The translations under genes and the position numbers were made by a program. A stretch of DNA of 64,000 nt from Pseudoduganella danionis (GTDB lineage: Bacteria; Pseudomonadota; Gammaproteobacteria; Burkholderiales; Burkholderiaceae_D): positions 62,001 through 126,000 of the forward strand of contig NZ_WNKW01000002.1 in NCBI RefSeq assembly GCF_009720775.1. The letters run 5' to 3'. The notes below the pieces were generated by a model. The model was given only the letters and a program-made list of their open reading frames with translations, did no database searches and was not told the origin of the DNA. Below, in pieces: positions 19,603 through 27,885 of this stretch (within the stretch, counting starts at the first letter, position 1; every line of letters starts with the position of its first letter).

Positions 19603-21925
19603 TCTGCTGGAGGCTCTGGTTACGGCGCTCGGCTGGGCGCTGCTCAACTTTATCTGGCAGGGCGTGCTGATAGGCTGCAGCGTGGCGCTGGCCATGCAGT
19701 TGCTACGCCGCGCCCGCCCGCAGACCCGCTACGCCGTCGCTTGCGGCGCCATGTTGTTATGCCTGATATTGCCGCTGACCAGCGTCATCAGCAGCCTGCA
19801 CAACGGCGGCCTCAAGCGCGACCAGAGTAGCAGTTCCAGCGCACAACTACTGGGCAGTCTGGCGTCCACGCTGTACGCCAGTATTAGCGGCCCGGCGGGC
19901 GACGCTGCCGCCAACCCCAGCCCGAACACCAACACGAGCGCTAACGGGAGCGCTAACAAGAGCGCTAACACGCGCAGCAGCGCTGACGCCAGTCCGGCGG
20001 CATGGGATGCGCTGCAGCGTCTGGGCAGCGCCGTGCAGGACGATAGCGAACGGGTGCTGCGTCAGCAACTGCCATGGATAGTCGGCCTGTGGCTGGCCGG
20101 TGGTGTGCTGATGTCGCTGCGCCTGATGCTGGGCCTGCAGTGGGTGGCAGCGCACACGCGTCGCAGCGCCTACACCATCAACCACTACTGGCAGCGCCGC
20201 ATGGCCATGCTGGCCAGCCGCTGCGAAATGCGGCGCGATGTCCGCCTCGGCGTAGCCGAAGGCATCGACAGCCCCATCACGGCAGGCTGCTGGCGGCCCA
20301 TTATTCTGGTGCCGGCCAGCCTGATCAGCGGCATGCCGCCCGACCTGCTGGAAGCGTTGCTGGCACACGAATTGGCGCACATCCGCCGTCACGATTATCT
20401 GGTCAATCTGCTGCAAAGCGCGATCGAGATACTGCTGTTCTATCACCCTAGTGTTTGGGCCTTGTCACGCAGGATACGTATAGAGCGAGAACAAATCGCC
20501 GACGACCTTGCCGTGGACATGCTCGGCCAGCCGCACAAGCTGGCACAAGCTCTGGCGCAACTGGACCAGTTCCAGTTCGACAGTACCCAACTAGCCCATG
20601 CGGCTCACGGAGGAAATCTCATGTCTCGTATCCAGCGCCTGGTGCGCCCCCATTCTGAACCTGCCAGCCGCAAACTGGCCTTGCCCCTGCTTGGTCTGTT
20701 TGCTGCCGGTGTCATGCTGTATGCCCAGGCCACCGCCGAAACGGGTGCTGCCAGCACGCCTGCCGCGCTCGCCGCCGCGCCGCTCAGCGCGCCCGATGCC
20801 CTAGCGCCGCAAGACGCAGTGCCAGCCCGGGACGCAGTATCAGCCAAGGACGCAGCAGCAGCCAAGGATGCCGCACCCGCCAAGGACGCAGCACCCGCCA
20901 AAGCCGTAGCAGCCGTCAGGGAAACGTCGCCCGCAGCACGCGCGCTGCCGTCTTTGCCAGCACTAGCCGAATTGCCCGCACCACCGGCACCACCGGCGCC
21001 ACCCGCACGGGCTGCGCGTGCCGCTCCGCCTGCCGTCCCTGCGCCGCCCGCCAGCGTGCCCGCAGTTCCAGCCTTGCCCGCAGTTCCCGCCTTGCCTGCG
21101 GCTGCAGCTTTGCCGGCGCTGCCAGCCGCCCCAGCCGCGCCAGCAGCACAGGCAGAAACAGGCGATAGCAAAGGCGCAGCCTATGTGATGTTCCACGAGC
21201 AGAAGCGCACGATGACGGGCCGCGTCAGCAGCCGTGACCGCGCTGAAAGCGACGCTGCCCGTGCCCGTGTGAAGGGCGATTTCATCTGGTTCCGTGATGG
21301 CAAGCAGGCCTATGTGATACAGGACGCCGCCACGCTGGCGCAGGCGCAAGCCGCATGGGCGCCAGTGGAAAGCCTGGGTGCCCGTATGGAAGAGCAGGGC
21401 AAGAAGATGGAGCAGCATGGGCTGGTGATGGACAATATCGGCAAGCAGATGGACGCCATAGGGCGCGATATCGAGCGCCAGTTTGCCGGCCCCTCGGCCG
21501 ATCAGCAGCGCAAGATCGATGCGCTGGCACGCCAGCAGGAAGCCATAGGCCGCCGTATCGAACAGGCAGCACGCAAGCTGGGCGATCAGCCCACGGCGGA
21601 ACAGTTGCAGCAGTTCCACCAGCGTCAGGCCGAGCTGCAGCGCGCCATGGAACCGCTGCGCCAGCAGATCGAGCAACTGGCCCAGCAGCAGGCACGCCAG
21701 CACGTGCAAGCGCAGGAACAGGCCTTGCATCAATCCATGCAGAGTCTGCACGCGCGTATGGCCGAAGCCAGCAAACCGATGGCAGCGCTGGGCCAGCAGA
21801 TGGGCGAACTCGGCCGCGAACAGGCCCGCGCCAGCCGTGCTGCCGAGCGTGCTGTGCGCGAGCTGATCCGCGAGGCCAAAAAGAACGGTAAAGCACAGCA
21901 GATCGCCACGCCCGATCCAGCCTGA
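19595..21925 (+). CDS. BlaR1-type M56 family membrane metallopeptidase
   Basis: Predicted inner-membrane sensor/protease of 776 residues. Hydrophobic helices lie near 10-32, 45-62, 152-172 and 360-378. The zinc site is AHELAHIRRHD (HExxH near residue 257), with the downstream REQIADDLAVD acting as the third-ligand region of M56 enzymes. No penicillin-binding sensor domain follows. Instead there is a long Ala/Pro-rich stretch (about 380-520) made of near-repeats (AKDAAPAKDA, LPAVPALPA), then a Gln/Glu/Arg-rich coiled coil (about 590-776) presumably in the periplasm. Family members usually cleave a BlaI repressor, which is absent here. A 12-base unit around AGCGCTAAC is repeated three times near 19937-19970. 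Its substrate is unknown. Confidence 0.85.
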   Translation: MHNLLEALVTALGWALLNFIWQGVLIGCSVALAMQLLRRARPQTRYAVACGAMLLCLILPLTSVISSLHNGGLKRDQSSSSSAQLLGSLASTLYASISGPAGDAAANPSPNTNTSANGSANKSANTRSSADASPAAWDALQRLGSAVQDDSERVLRQQLPWIVGLWLAGGVLMSLRLMLGLQWVAAHTRRSAYTINHYWQRRMAMLASRCEMRRDVRLGVAEGIDSPITAGCWRPIILVPASLISGMPPDLLEALLAHELAHIRRHDYLVNLLQSAIEILLFYHPSVWALSRRIRIEREQIADDLAVDMLGQPHKLAQALAQLDQFQFDSTQLAHAAHGGNLMSRIQRLVRPHSEPASRKLALPLLGLFAAGVMLYAQATAETGAASTPAALAAAPLSAPDALAPQDAVPARDAVSAKDAAAAKDAAPAKDAAPAKAVAAVRETSPAARALPSLPALAELPAPPAPPAPPARAARAAPPAVPAPPASVPAVPALPAVPALPAAAALPALPAAPAAPAAQAETGDSKGAAYVMFHEQKRTMTGRVSSRDRAESDAARARVKGDFIWFRDGKQAYVIQDAATLAQAQAAWAPVESLGARMEEQGKKMEQHGLVMDNIGKQMDAIGRDIERQFAGPSADQQRKIDALARQQEAIGRRIEQAARKLGDQPTAEQLQQFHQRQAELQRAMEPLRQQIEQLAQQQARQHVQAQEQALHQSMQSLHARMAEASKPMAALGQQMGELGREQARASRAAERAVRELIREAKKNGKAQQIATPDPA

Positions 21926-21951
21926 GGTGCCAGTGCCGGTATAATCACGGC

Positions 21952-24246
21952 ATGCAAAATCTTTTACACAACCTCAATGAAGAGCAGTTGGCAGCGGTCA
22001 CGCTGCCACCGCAAAGTGCCCTGATTCTGGCGGGGGCCGGCTCCGGTAAAACCCGTGTGCTGACCACCCGCATCGCCTGGCTGATCCAGACCGGACAGGT
22101 ATCGCCGTCGGGCATACTGGCCGTGACCTTTACCAACAAGGCCGCCAAGGAAATGCTCACGCGGCTGTCGGCCATGTTGCCGATCAATACGCGCGGCATG
22201 TGGATAGGCACTTTCCACGGGCTGTGTAACCGCTTGCTGCGCACCCATCACCGCGACGCCGCGCTACCGCAGACCTTCCAGATACTCGATACGCAGGATC
22301 AGCTGTCGGCCATTAAGCGCCTGATCAAGGCGCATAACGTAGACGACGAAAAATTCCCGCCGAAAGAAGTCATGTACTTCATCAACGGCGCCAAGGATCA
22401 GGGTCTGCGCGCCGACAAGATCGACGCCTATAACGCCGATGAGCGCAAGAAGGTCGAGCTGTACCAGCTATACGACGAACAGTGCCAGCGCGAAGGCGTG
22501 GTGGATTTTGCCGAACTGCTGCTGCGTAGCTACGAGCTGCTGAGCCGTAACCAGCCGCTGCGCGAACACTACCAGCAGCGCTTCCGCCACATCCTGGTCG
22601 ACGAGTTCCAGGATACCAATGACCTGCAGTACAAGTGGCTCAAGCTGCTGGCCGGTGTACCGGGCCAGCACGGCAGCGCACTGTTTGCCGTGGGTGATGA
22701 CGACCAGAGCATCTACGCCTTCCGTGGCGCCAATGTGGGCAATATGAGCGCGTTCGAGCGCGAGTTCCAGGTTAAGAATCTGATCAAGCTGGAGCAAAAC
22801 TACCGCTCGCACGGCCACATCCTCGATGCGGCCAACCAGCTGATCTCCAACAACAGCAAGCGGCTGGGCAAGAATCTGCGTACCGATGCGGGGCAGGGCG
22901 AACCGGTGCGCGTGTACGAAGCCAGCTCCGATCTGGCCGAAGCCCAGTGGATCGTGGAAGAAACCAAGAACCTGATCGCTGACGGGGCCGAGCGGCGCGA
23001 AATCGCCGTGCTATACCGCTCGAATGCGCAGTCGCGCGTGATCGAACATGCGCTGTTCTCGGCCGGCATCCCGTATCACGTGTACGGCGGCCTGCGCTAC
23101 TTCCAGCGCGCCGAGGTCAAGCACGCCATCGCCTATCTGCAATTGATGGACAACCCGCATAATGATTCGGCCTTCCTGCGCGTGGTGAACTTCCCCACTC
23201 GCGGCATCGGCCTGCGCAGCATCGAAGCGCTGCAGGCGGCGGCCGACCAGTACGGCATTTCGCTGTATGCGGCCGTGCCCCATGTGGCGGGCAAAGCCGG
23301 CTCCTCGCTGGCCGGCTTCGTGCGCCTGATCGAAGGCGCGCGCTTCGAAACCCAGCAGATGGCCTTGCCGGAACTGGTGCGCGTGGTGCTCGAACACAGC
23401 GGCCTGCTGACCCACTATCAGACGGAAAAAGAAGGCGCCGACCGCATCGAAAATCTGGAGCAGATGGTCAGTGCCGCCACCCAGTTCGTCTCCGAAGAGG
23501 GCTACGGACAGGGCGCACCGGCCCATCTGGGACCGGCCGCGCAGGCACAATCTGGCGCCGCCGTGATCAATCAGGATGGCATCGAAATTCTCGACGCCGA
23601 CGCGCCGCTGCCGGCTGTGATGTCGCCGCTGTCGGCCTTCCTGTCGCATGCTTCGCTGGAAGCGGGCGACAATCAGGCCACCGTGGGGCAGGACGCCGTG
23701 CAGATGATGACGGTGCACTCGGCCAAAGGGCTGGAGTTCAACAATGTATTCATCACGGGGCTGGAAGAAGGGCTGTTCCCGCACGAGAGCAGTTCGCGCG
23801 AACACGACGGCGTGGAAGAAGAACGCCGTCTGATGTATGTGGCAATCACGCGTGCGCGTCAGCGCCTGTACATGTGCTTCGCCCAGACCCGCATGCTGCA
23901 CGGCCAGACGCGCTACAACATGAAGTCGCGCTTCTTCGACGAGCTGCCGGAAGAATCGCTGAAGTGGCTGTCGGCCAAAGTGCAGTCGCACTGGTTTGCC
24001 TCGCCTAAATCGGCATGGGATGCGGCACCCGTGCTGGGCTCCGATAACGCGATTGCGCAGAAGATCGCGCACAAATCCGCCGGCAGCGGCTGGCGCATAG
24101 GTGAGTCGGTCCAGCATGCCAAGTTCGGTGAAGGCGTGATCGTGAATATCGAAGGCAGCGGCCCCAGTGCGCGCGCCCAGATCAACTTCGGCAATGTCGG
24201 CATGAAGGTGCTCGACCTCAGCATCGCCAAGCTGGAGCGGATCTAG
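21952..24246 (+). CDS. uvrD: ATP-dependent DNA helicase UvrD (helicase II)
   Basis: SF1A 3'-5' helicase acting in nucleotide excision and mismatch repair. The 764 residues match UvrD. Motif Ia region: AVTFTNKAAKEM; Walker A LAGAGSGKTRVL near residue 26; motif II LVDEFQDTN near 215; motif III GDDDQSIYAFRGA near 245; motif IV EQNYRS near 280; motif V VHSAKGLEFNNVFI; motif VI LMYVAITRARQRLYM. The C-terminal Tudor-like part contains GESVQHAKFGEGVIVNIEG, which binds RNA polymerase in homologues. An Ala/Asp-rich insert (about 525-565) precedes motif V. It begins 27 bases after the M56 gene and could share its transcript. Confidence 0.96.
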   Translation: MQNLLHNLNEEQLAAVTLPPQSALILAGAGSGKTRVLTTRIAWLIQTGQVSPSGILAVTFTNKAAKEMLTRLSAMLPINTRGMWIGTFHGLCNRLLRTHHRDAALPQTFQILDTQDQLSAIKRLIKAHNVDDEKFPPKEVMYFINGAKDQGLRADKIDAYNADERKKVELYQLYDEQCQREGVVDFAELLLRSYELLSRNQPLREHYQQRFRHILVDEFQDTNDLQYKWLKLLAGVPGQHGSALFAVGDDDQSIYAFRGANVGNMSAFEREFQVKNLIKLEQNYRSHGHILDAANQLISNNSKRLGKNLRTDAGQGEPVRVYEASSDLAEAQWIVEETKNLIADGAERREIAVLYRSNAQSRVIEHALFSAGIPYHVYGGLRYFQRAEVKHAIAYLQLMDNPHNDSAFLRVVNFPTRGIGLRSIEALQAAADQYGISLYAAVPHVAGKAGSSLAGFVRLIEGARFETQQMALPELVRVVLEHSGLLTHYQTEKEGADRIENLEQMVSAATQFVSEEGYGQGAPAHLGPAAQAQSGAAVINQDGIEILDADAPLPAVMSPLSAFLSHASLEAGDNQATVGQDAVQMMTVHSAKGLEFNNVFITGLEEGLFPHESSSREHDGVEEERRLMYVAITRARQRLYMCFAQTRMLHGQTRYNMKSRFFDELPEESLKWLSAKVQSHWFASPKSAWDAAPVLGSDNAIAQKIAHKSAGSGWRIGESVQHAKFGEGVIVNIEGSGPSARAQINFGNVGMKVLDLSIAKLERI

Positions 24247-24258
24247 CCGCTCGCTGCT

Positions 24259-25359
24259 TCAGGCGGCGCTGCTGGCGCTGGTAGCGCGGCGGCCGGCCAG
24301 CTTGGCGCGTACATAGGCCAGTGCTGGCGCTTCGACGCAGTGCCAGCTGAACACCGACAGCGGCAACACGATGGCCAGTGTGGCCGCCAGCATGGCCCAG
24401 ATGCCAACGGGCGGCAGCACGGCTTTCAGCATCAGCATTACGGGCCAGTGATAGATGTAGATGGCGTAGGAATAGTCATGACGCTGCAGCCAGCGCGAAC
24501 CGAGCAGGCGCGAACTGCCCACCCACAGTGCCAGCGTGACCGCCACCAGATTCACGCCGAACACGGTCAGCGCCTGATGTTCAAGGTCCAGCCAGCGCGT
24601 CGAATTCAGTGCCAGCAGCACGCAGGCGACGAGGAAAGGACGCACGCCGATGCGCACCTGTTCGGCCAGTGTCTGCAGCAGCATCCCGCACAGGAACAGA
24701 CTCCACAGACGCGCTTCCCAGATATAGCCGGCCAGTACGGTGGGGAACTGGAACGCAGCCAGTGCCAGCAGCAGCGACATCACCATCATCCAGCTCCGCA
24801 TCGGCAGGATGGCGGCGGCACCGATCAGCGCCACCATCACGTACATGCGGCCTTCCCAGTACACGGTCCACAGCGAACCATTCAGCGCGGCGCCACCCAG
24901 CACGTCCGGTATGGCCAGCTCGGATGGCGGAATGATGTAGACCAGCCAGTGCAGCATGGCGCCGTTGACGATGTAGCGCCACGGTGCAGCATCGGCCAGC
25001 CCCGCCATGCCTTTGGGCGAGAACCAGATCACGGCAACGCAGGTGGTCAGCGCCAGACAGACCAGCAGGCCCGGCACCAGGCGCGCTACGCGCCGCACGG
25101 TGAAGCGCAGCAGATCGGGATCGCGCATCCAGCTTTGCGTAATGAACAGGCCACTCAGGACGAAGAACACATCCACCGCCAGCGCGCCGATATCGGCCAC
25201 CGGCAGCATCAAGGCACTGAGCGGGTCTGGCCCCGCTGCCACGGTATTGTGTTCGCCCGCATGGAACAGCACCACCAGCAGCGCTGCAATCAGGCGCACC
25301 AGATTGAAGCTGTTATCGTTGGAAGCAATGGCGCTGGCCAGCGTGCGGGGTGCTTGCAT
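24259..25359 (-). CDS. Acyltransferase 3 family membrane protein (OafA/YrhL-like)
   Basis: Integral membrane O-acyltransferase of 366 residues with about ten hydrophobic helices. Family signs: FNLVRLIAALLVVLFHAGEH with the catalytic-type His, VDVFFVLSGLFITQSWM, RVARLVPGLL and the central GSLWTVYWEGRMY (an ELxFYL-like position). No C-terminal SGNH domain is present. Such enzymes transfer acetyl or other acyl groups to lipopolysaccharide, peptidoglycan or exopolysaccharide; the acceptor cannot be told here, because no glycan genes are adjacent. It lies downstream of the thrB-BPSS1780 pair on the same strand, 39 bases after it, so cotranscription is possible. Confidence 0.9.
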   Translation of the reverse strand: MQAPRTLASAIASNDNSFNLVRLIAALLVVLFHAGEHNTVAAGPDPLSALMLPVADIGALAVDVFFVLSGLFITQSWMRDPDLLRFTVRRVARLVPGLLVCLALTTCVAVIWFSPKGMAGLADAAPWRYIVNGAMLHWLVYIIPPSELAIPDVLGGAALNGSLWTVYWEGRMYVMVALIGAAAILPMRSWMMVMSLLLALAAFQFPTVLAGYIWEARLWSLFLCGMLLQTLAEQVRIGVRPFLVACVLLALNSTRWLDLEHQALTVFGVNLVAVTLALWVGSSRLLGSRWLQRHDYSYAIYIYHWPVMLMLKAVLPPVGIWAMLAATLAIVLPLSVFSWHCVEAPALAYVRAKLAGRRATSASSAA

Positions 25360-25398
25360 GGGCGGGATCTCGGGCAGGCGATGAATATGGAGCGCAGT

Positions 25399-26166
25399 TC
25401 AGCGCAACGGTACGGACGGCGTGGTGGCGGCCGGCGTACCGAAATAATGGCGGTAGCACGCATACAGCGTGCAGTGCAGCAGCACTACCAGCACCAGAAA
25501 AATCGCGAATACGGTGGTCAGCTTCAGTTGCGGCGAACTCAACAGCAGCACTGGCAGCGCCGTACCGACCTGGAACAACATGAACAGCAGCAGGGCCGCG
25601 CCGAAGAAAGCGCGGAAGTCGCGCACGACGGTCACCACGCTGAAGAACAGCGCTTTGCCCAGCGTCATTTTCTGCCAGTAGATCAGCGGCGCCGTCAGAC
25701 AGGTCAGCAGCCAGCCCAGCATGTAGATCAGCGAACCGAGAAACAGCGGGCCGCGCGACTGTTCCAGCATGGCCTCGTCCATGGCCACTTCGCCGGCGGC
25801 CATGCGGATCAGATTGCCATCATCGAGTAGCGACAGGATGGCTAGCGCCACCATCATCAGCAGCAGATACACCAGCCCCATGCCGAGCAGCGGATGGCGG
25901 GCCGGCTGGCGGAAGCCGTTGAACAGCACACGCGGCTGGGCGCGCTGGCCCTGATCGACATCGGTGCACGCTTGCAGCAGCGCCACCGTGAACATGGGCG
26001 CCAACAAGGTCGGTGCAATTGAGCCGAGCAGGGGCACGAACAGCGTGAACATGGACAGGAACATGCAGCAGAAGAACAGCGCCATCAGGCCGCCCGGCTG
26101 CTTGCGGAATAGCTGCCAGCCCTGTTTCACCCAGCCGAAGCCGGCACGCATGGGTAGCCGGTTCAT
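25399..26166 (-). CDS. BPSS1780 family membrane protein
   Basis: Polytopic membrane protein of 255 residues, with about six hydrophobic segments (for example [20 protein letters not shown] and [18 protein letters not shown]). The opening [20 protein letters not shown] and the arrangement beside a thrB-type kinase match the BPSS1780 family, found almost only in Burkholderiales and of unknown function. Its ATG overlaps the thrB stop (ATGA at 26163-26166), so translation is probably coupled. The related DUF975-like topology suggests a membrane-organising rather than enzymatic role, but that is inference. Confidence 0.85.
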   Translation of the reverse strand: MNRLPMRAGFGWVKQGWQLFRKQPGGLMALFFCCMFLSMFTLFVPLLGSIAPTLLAPMFTVALLQACTDVDQGQRAQPRVLFNGFRQPARHPLLGMGLVYLLLMMVALAILSLLDDGNLIRMAAGEVAMDEAMLEQSRGPLFLGSLIYMLGWLLTCLTAPLIYWQKMTLGKALFFSVVTVVRDFRAFFGAALLLFMLFQVGTALPVLLLSSPQLKLTTVFAIFLVLVVLLHCTLYACYRHYFGTPAATTPSVPLR

Positions 26167-27122
26167 CCGCGTAACTCCGGTGCGGGCGTGGCGATGCGTT
26201 CGCGCAGGATGCGCTCGAAGTGAGTCGGATCGTGCGGCGTCAGCATCTCGGCTTCGCGTGGCTGGTAGTAGTCATACAGGCGCGACAGCCAGAAGCGCAG
26301 CGCGGCAGCGCGCAGCATGGGTTGCCATGCGGTCTGCTCGGCATCCGTGAATGGCCGCACCGCATGGTAGGCGTCCAGCATGGCGCGTACGCGCGCCGTA
26401 TCGAGCACGCCCGTCGCGAGGTCGATACACCAGTCGTTGATGGTGACGGCCACATCGAACAGCCAGGTATCGCAGCCGGCGAAATAGAAATCGAAGAAGC
26501 CGGTCAGGCGTTCGCCCACGAACATCACATTGTTGCGGAACAGATCGGCGTGGACGGGGCCGCGCTGCAGTTGGCGGTAAGTGTCGCAGCCGGCAAAAGC
26601 TTCCTGGAAATGCATTTCCGCGCGCAGCAGATGGGCATTCTCGGCCGACAGATACGGCAGTACTTTTGGCGTGGTCAAGTTCCACCAGTCCAGGCCGCGC
26701 AGATTGGGCTGTTCCAGCGGGTAGTCCTGCGCTGCCAGATGCATGCGCGCCAGCATGGTGCCCACGGCGGCGCAGTGCACCGCTTGCGGTGCCATCTGCG
26801 AGCTACCTTCGAGTTTGGAGACGATGGCGGCCGGTTTGCCGTGCAGCGGCACGATCAGCTCGCCATCGTGGGTGGCCACGGGGGCTGGCACCAGCACGCC
26901 CCGCTCGGCCAGATGGTGCATCAGCTTGAGGTAGAACGGTAACTGCTCGAAGGAAAGGTTTTCGAAAATGGTGAGGACGTATTCGCCGCTTTCGGTGGTC
27001 AGGAAGAAATTACTGTTTTCGATGCCGGACGCGATGCCTTTCAAGGCAACAGCCTGTCCGAGAGGGAATTGTTTGATCCACTGGGTCAAATCGCCCAGCG
27101 TGACCGAGGTAAACACTGCCAT
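26163..27122 (-). CDS. thrB: Homoserine kinase, APH-fold (type II)
   Basis: Phosphorylates L-homoserine for threonine synthesis. This is the aminoglycoside-phosphotransferase-like form common in proteobacteria, not the GHMP-kinase form. The 319 residues begin [19 protein letters not shown] and contain [13 protein letters not shown] (nucleotide loop), VLTIFE, then the catalytic [14 protein letters not shown] and GFFDFYFAG (the D-x-D metal region). It is followed by an overlapping BPSS1780 gene and preceded, in the same direction, by the DUF2782 gene 92 bases upstream, an arrangement I know from Burkholderiales. Threonine synthase and homoserine dehydrogenase genes are not in the window. Confidence 0.95.
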   Translation of the reverse strand: MAVFTSVTLGDLTQWIKQFPLGQAVALKGIASGIENSNFFLTTESGEYVLTIFENLSFEQLPFYLKLMHHLAERGVLVPAPVATHDGELIVPLHGKPAAIVSKLEGSSQMAPQAVHCAAVGTMLARMHLAAQDYPLEQPNLRGLDWWNLTTPKVLPYLSAENAHLLRAEMHFQEAFAGCDTYRQLQRGPVHADLFRNNVMFVGERLTGFFDFYFAGCDTWLFDVAVTINDWCIDLATGVLDTARVRAMLDAYHAVRPFTDAEQTAWQPMLRAAALRFWLSRLYDYYQPREAEMLTPHDPTHFERILRERIATPAPELRG

Positions 27123-27214
27123 GGGTATAAATCAGGTTCGGTGAGCGGTGCCGCCGGACGGCAGCAGCCGCAGGCGCCCGCAGTTGCGGACGTGCGCGTG
27201 GCTAGTCTGGCAAA

Positions 27215-27622
27215 CTACTTCGCGGCAGGTGGTGGCGTGGTCGCTTCGGCTGCGCCTTCATCCTCTGCCGTTTTTTTCTTCTTCTTGCCAATATCAAATT
27301 CCATCACCGTCCACTGCGGGCCGCGGTTGGCGCCGCCCATTGCGTCGCCGGGCAAAGCTGTGCCGGCTGGGTGATTTGGCCGCACCGTGTAAGTGCTAGG
27401 GCCGCTCTTGACGGTGGCTTCTACGACTTTACCCGTGTTGTCTCGGCGTTCCGTGATCTTGGTCTCGGCCGTCGGTTTGGACGTGACGGTGATCGGGTCT
27501 TCCGTGACTTCCTCGAGCTTTTCCAGTTTTGGTGGCGCCTGGCTAGGAGTGGACTGGGCGAACGCCGAGTGGGCGCTCAGGGTCAGAAGCAGGGCAGGCC
27601 AGAGGGTGGAAGTGCGCAGCAT
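27215..27622 (-). CDS. DUF2782 domain-containing exported protein
   Basis: A 135-residue protein with a Sec signal peptide (MLRTSTLWPALLLTLSAHSAFA, cleavage near 22). The mature part holds the small DUF2782 domain: TVTSKPTAETKITERRDNTG, then STYTVRPNHPAGTA and GPQWTVMEFDIGKKKKK. It ends in a charged Ala/Pro tail. Known family context is the gap between polA and thrB in beta- and gammaproteobacteria; no function is established. It is divergent from polA; the 263 bases between them carry promoters for both. Confidence 0.88.
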   Translation of the reverse strand: MLRTSTLWPALLLTLSAHSAFAQSTPSQAPPKLEKLEEVTEDPITVTSKPTAETKITERRDNTGKVVEATVKSGPSTYTVRPNHPAGTALPGDAMGGANRGPQWTVMEFDIGKKKKKTAEDEGAAEATTPPPAAK

Positions 27623-27885
27623 GGTGGATCGCCTTAATCGGGTACTAGTGTATCGAGTGAGTAAAAACCGGGGGATAAAAATCCGTCAAAATTTTCTGTA
27701 TGATCCATTGTAACAAACTGACACGCTAGACTGGCTTAAAAGCGCTGGTCGGCGTGGGATTTTCCTTTGAGGACAGTCTCTACTTGTTTTTTTGAAAAGT
27801 TGTCATATGGGTCAGTGTGCCCGTAAAACCTGCGATAATGCACGTTTATGGCGGCGCAAAGCCGCCTCATCCCAGATTTCACGCT

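Noticed and set aside
24340..25830. 496-codon plus-strand frame opposite the acyltransferase and BPSS1780 genes
   Set aside because: Gln/His/Arg-rich translation, spans two real minus-strand genes and the gap between them, no motif.
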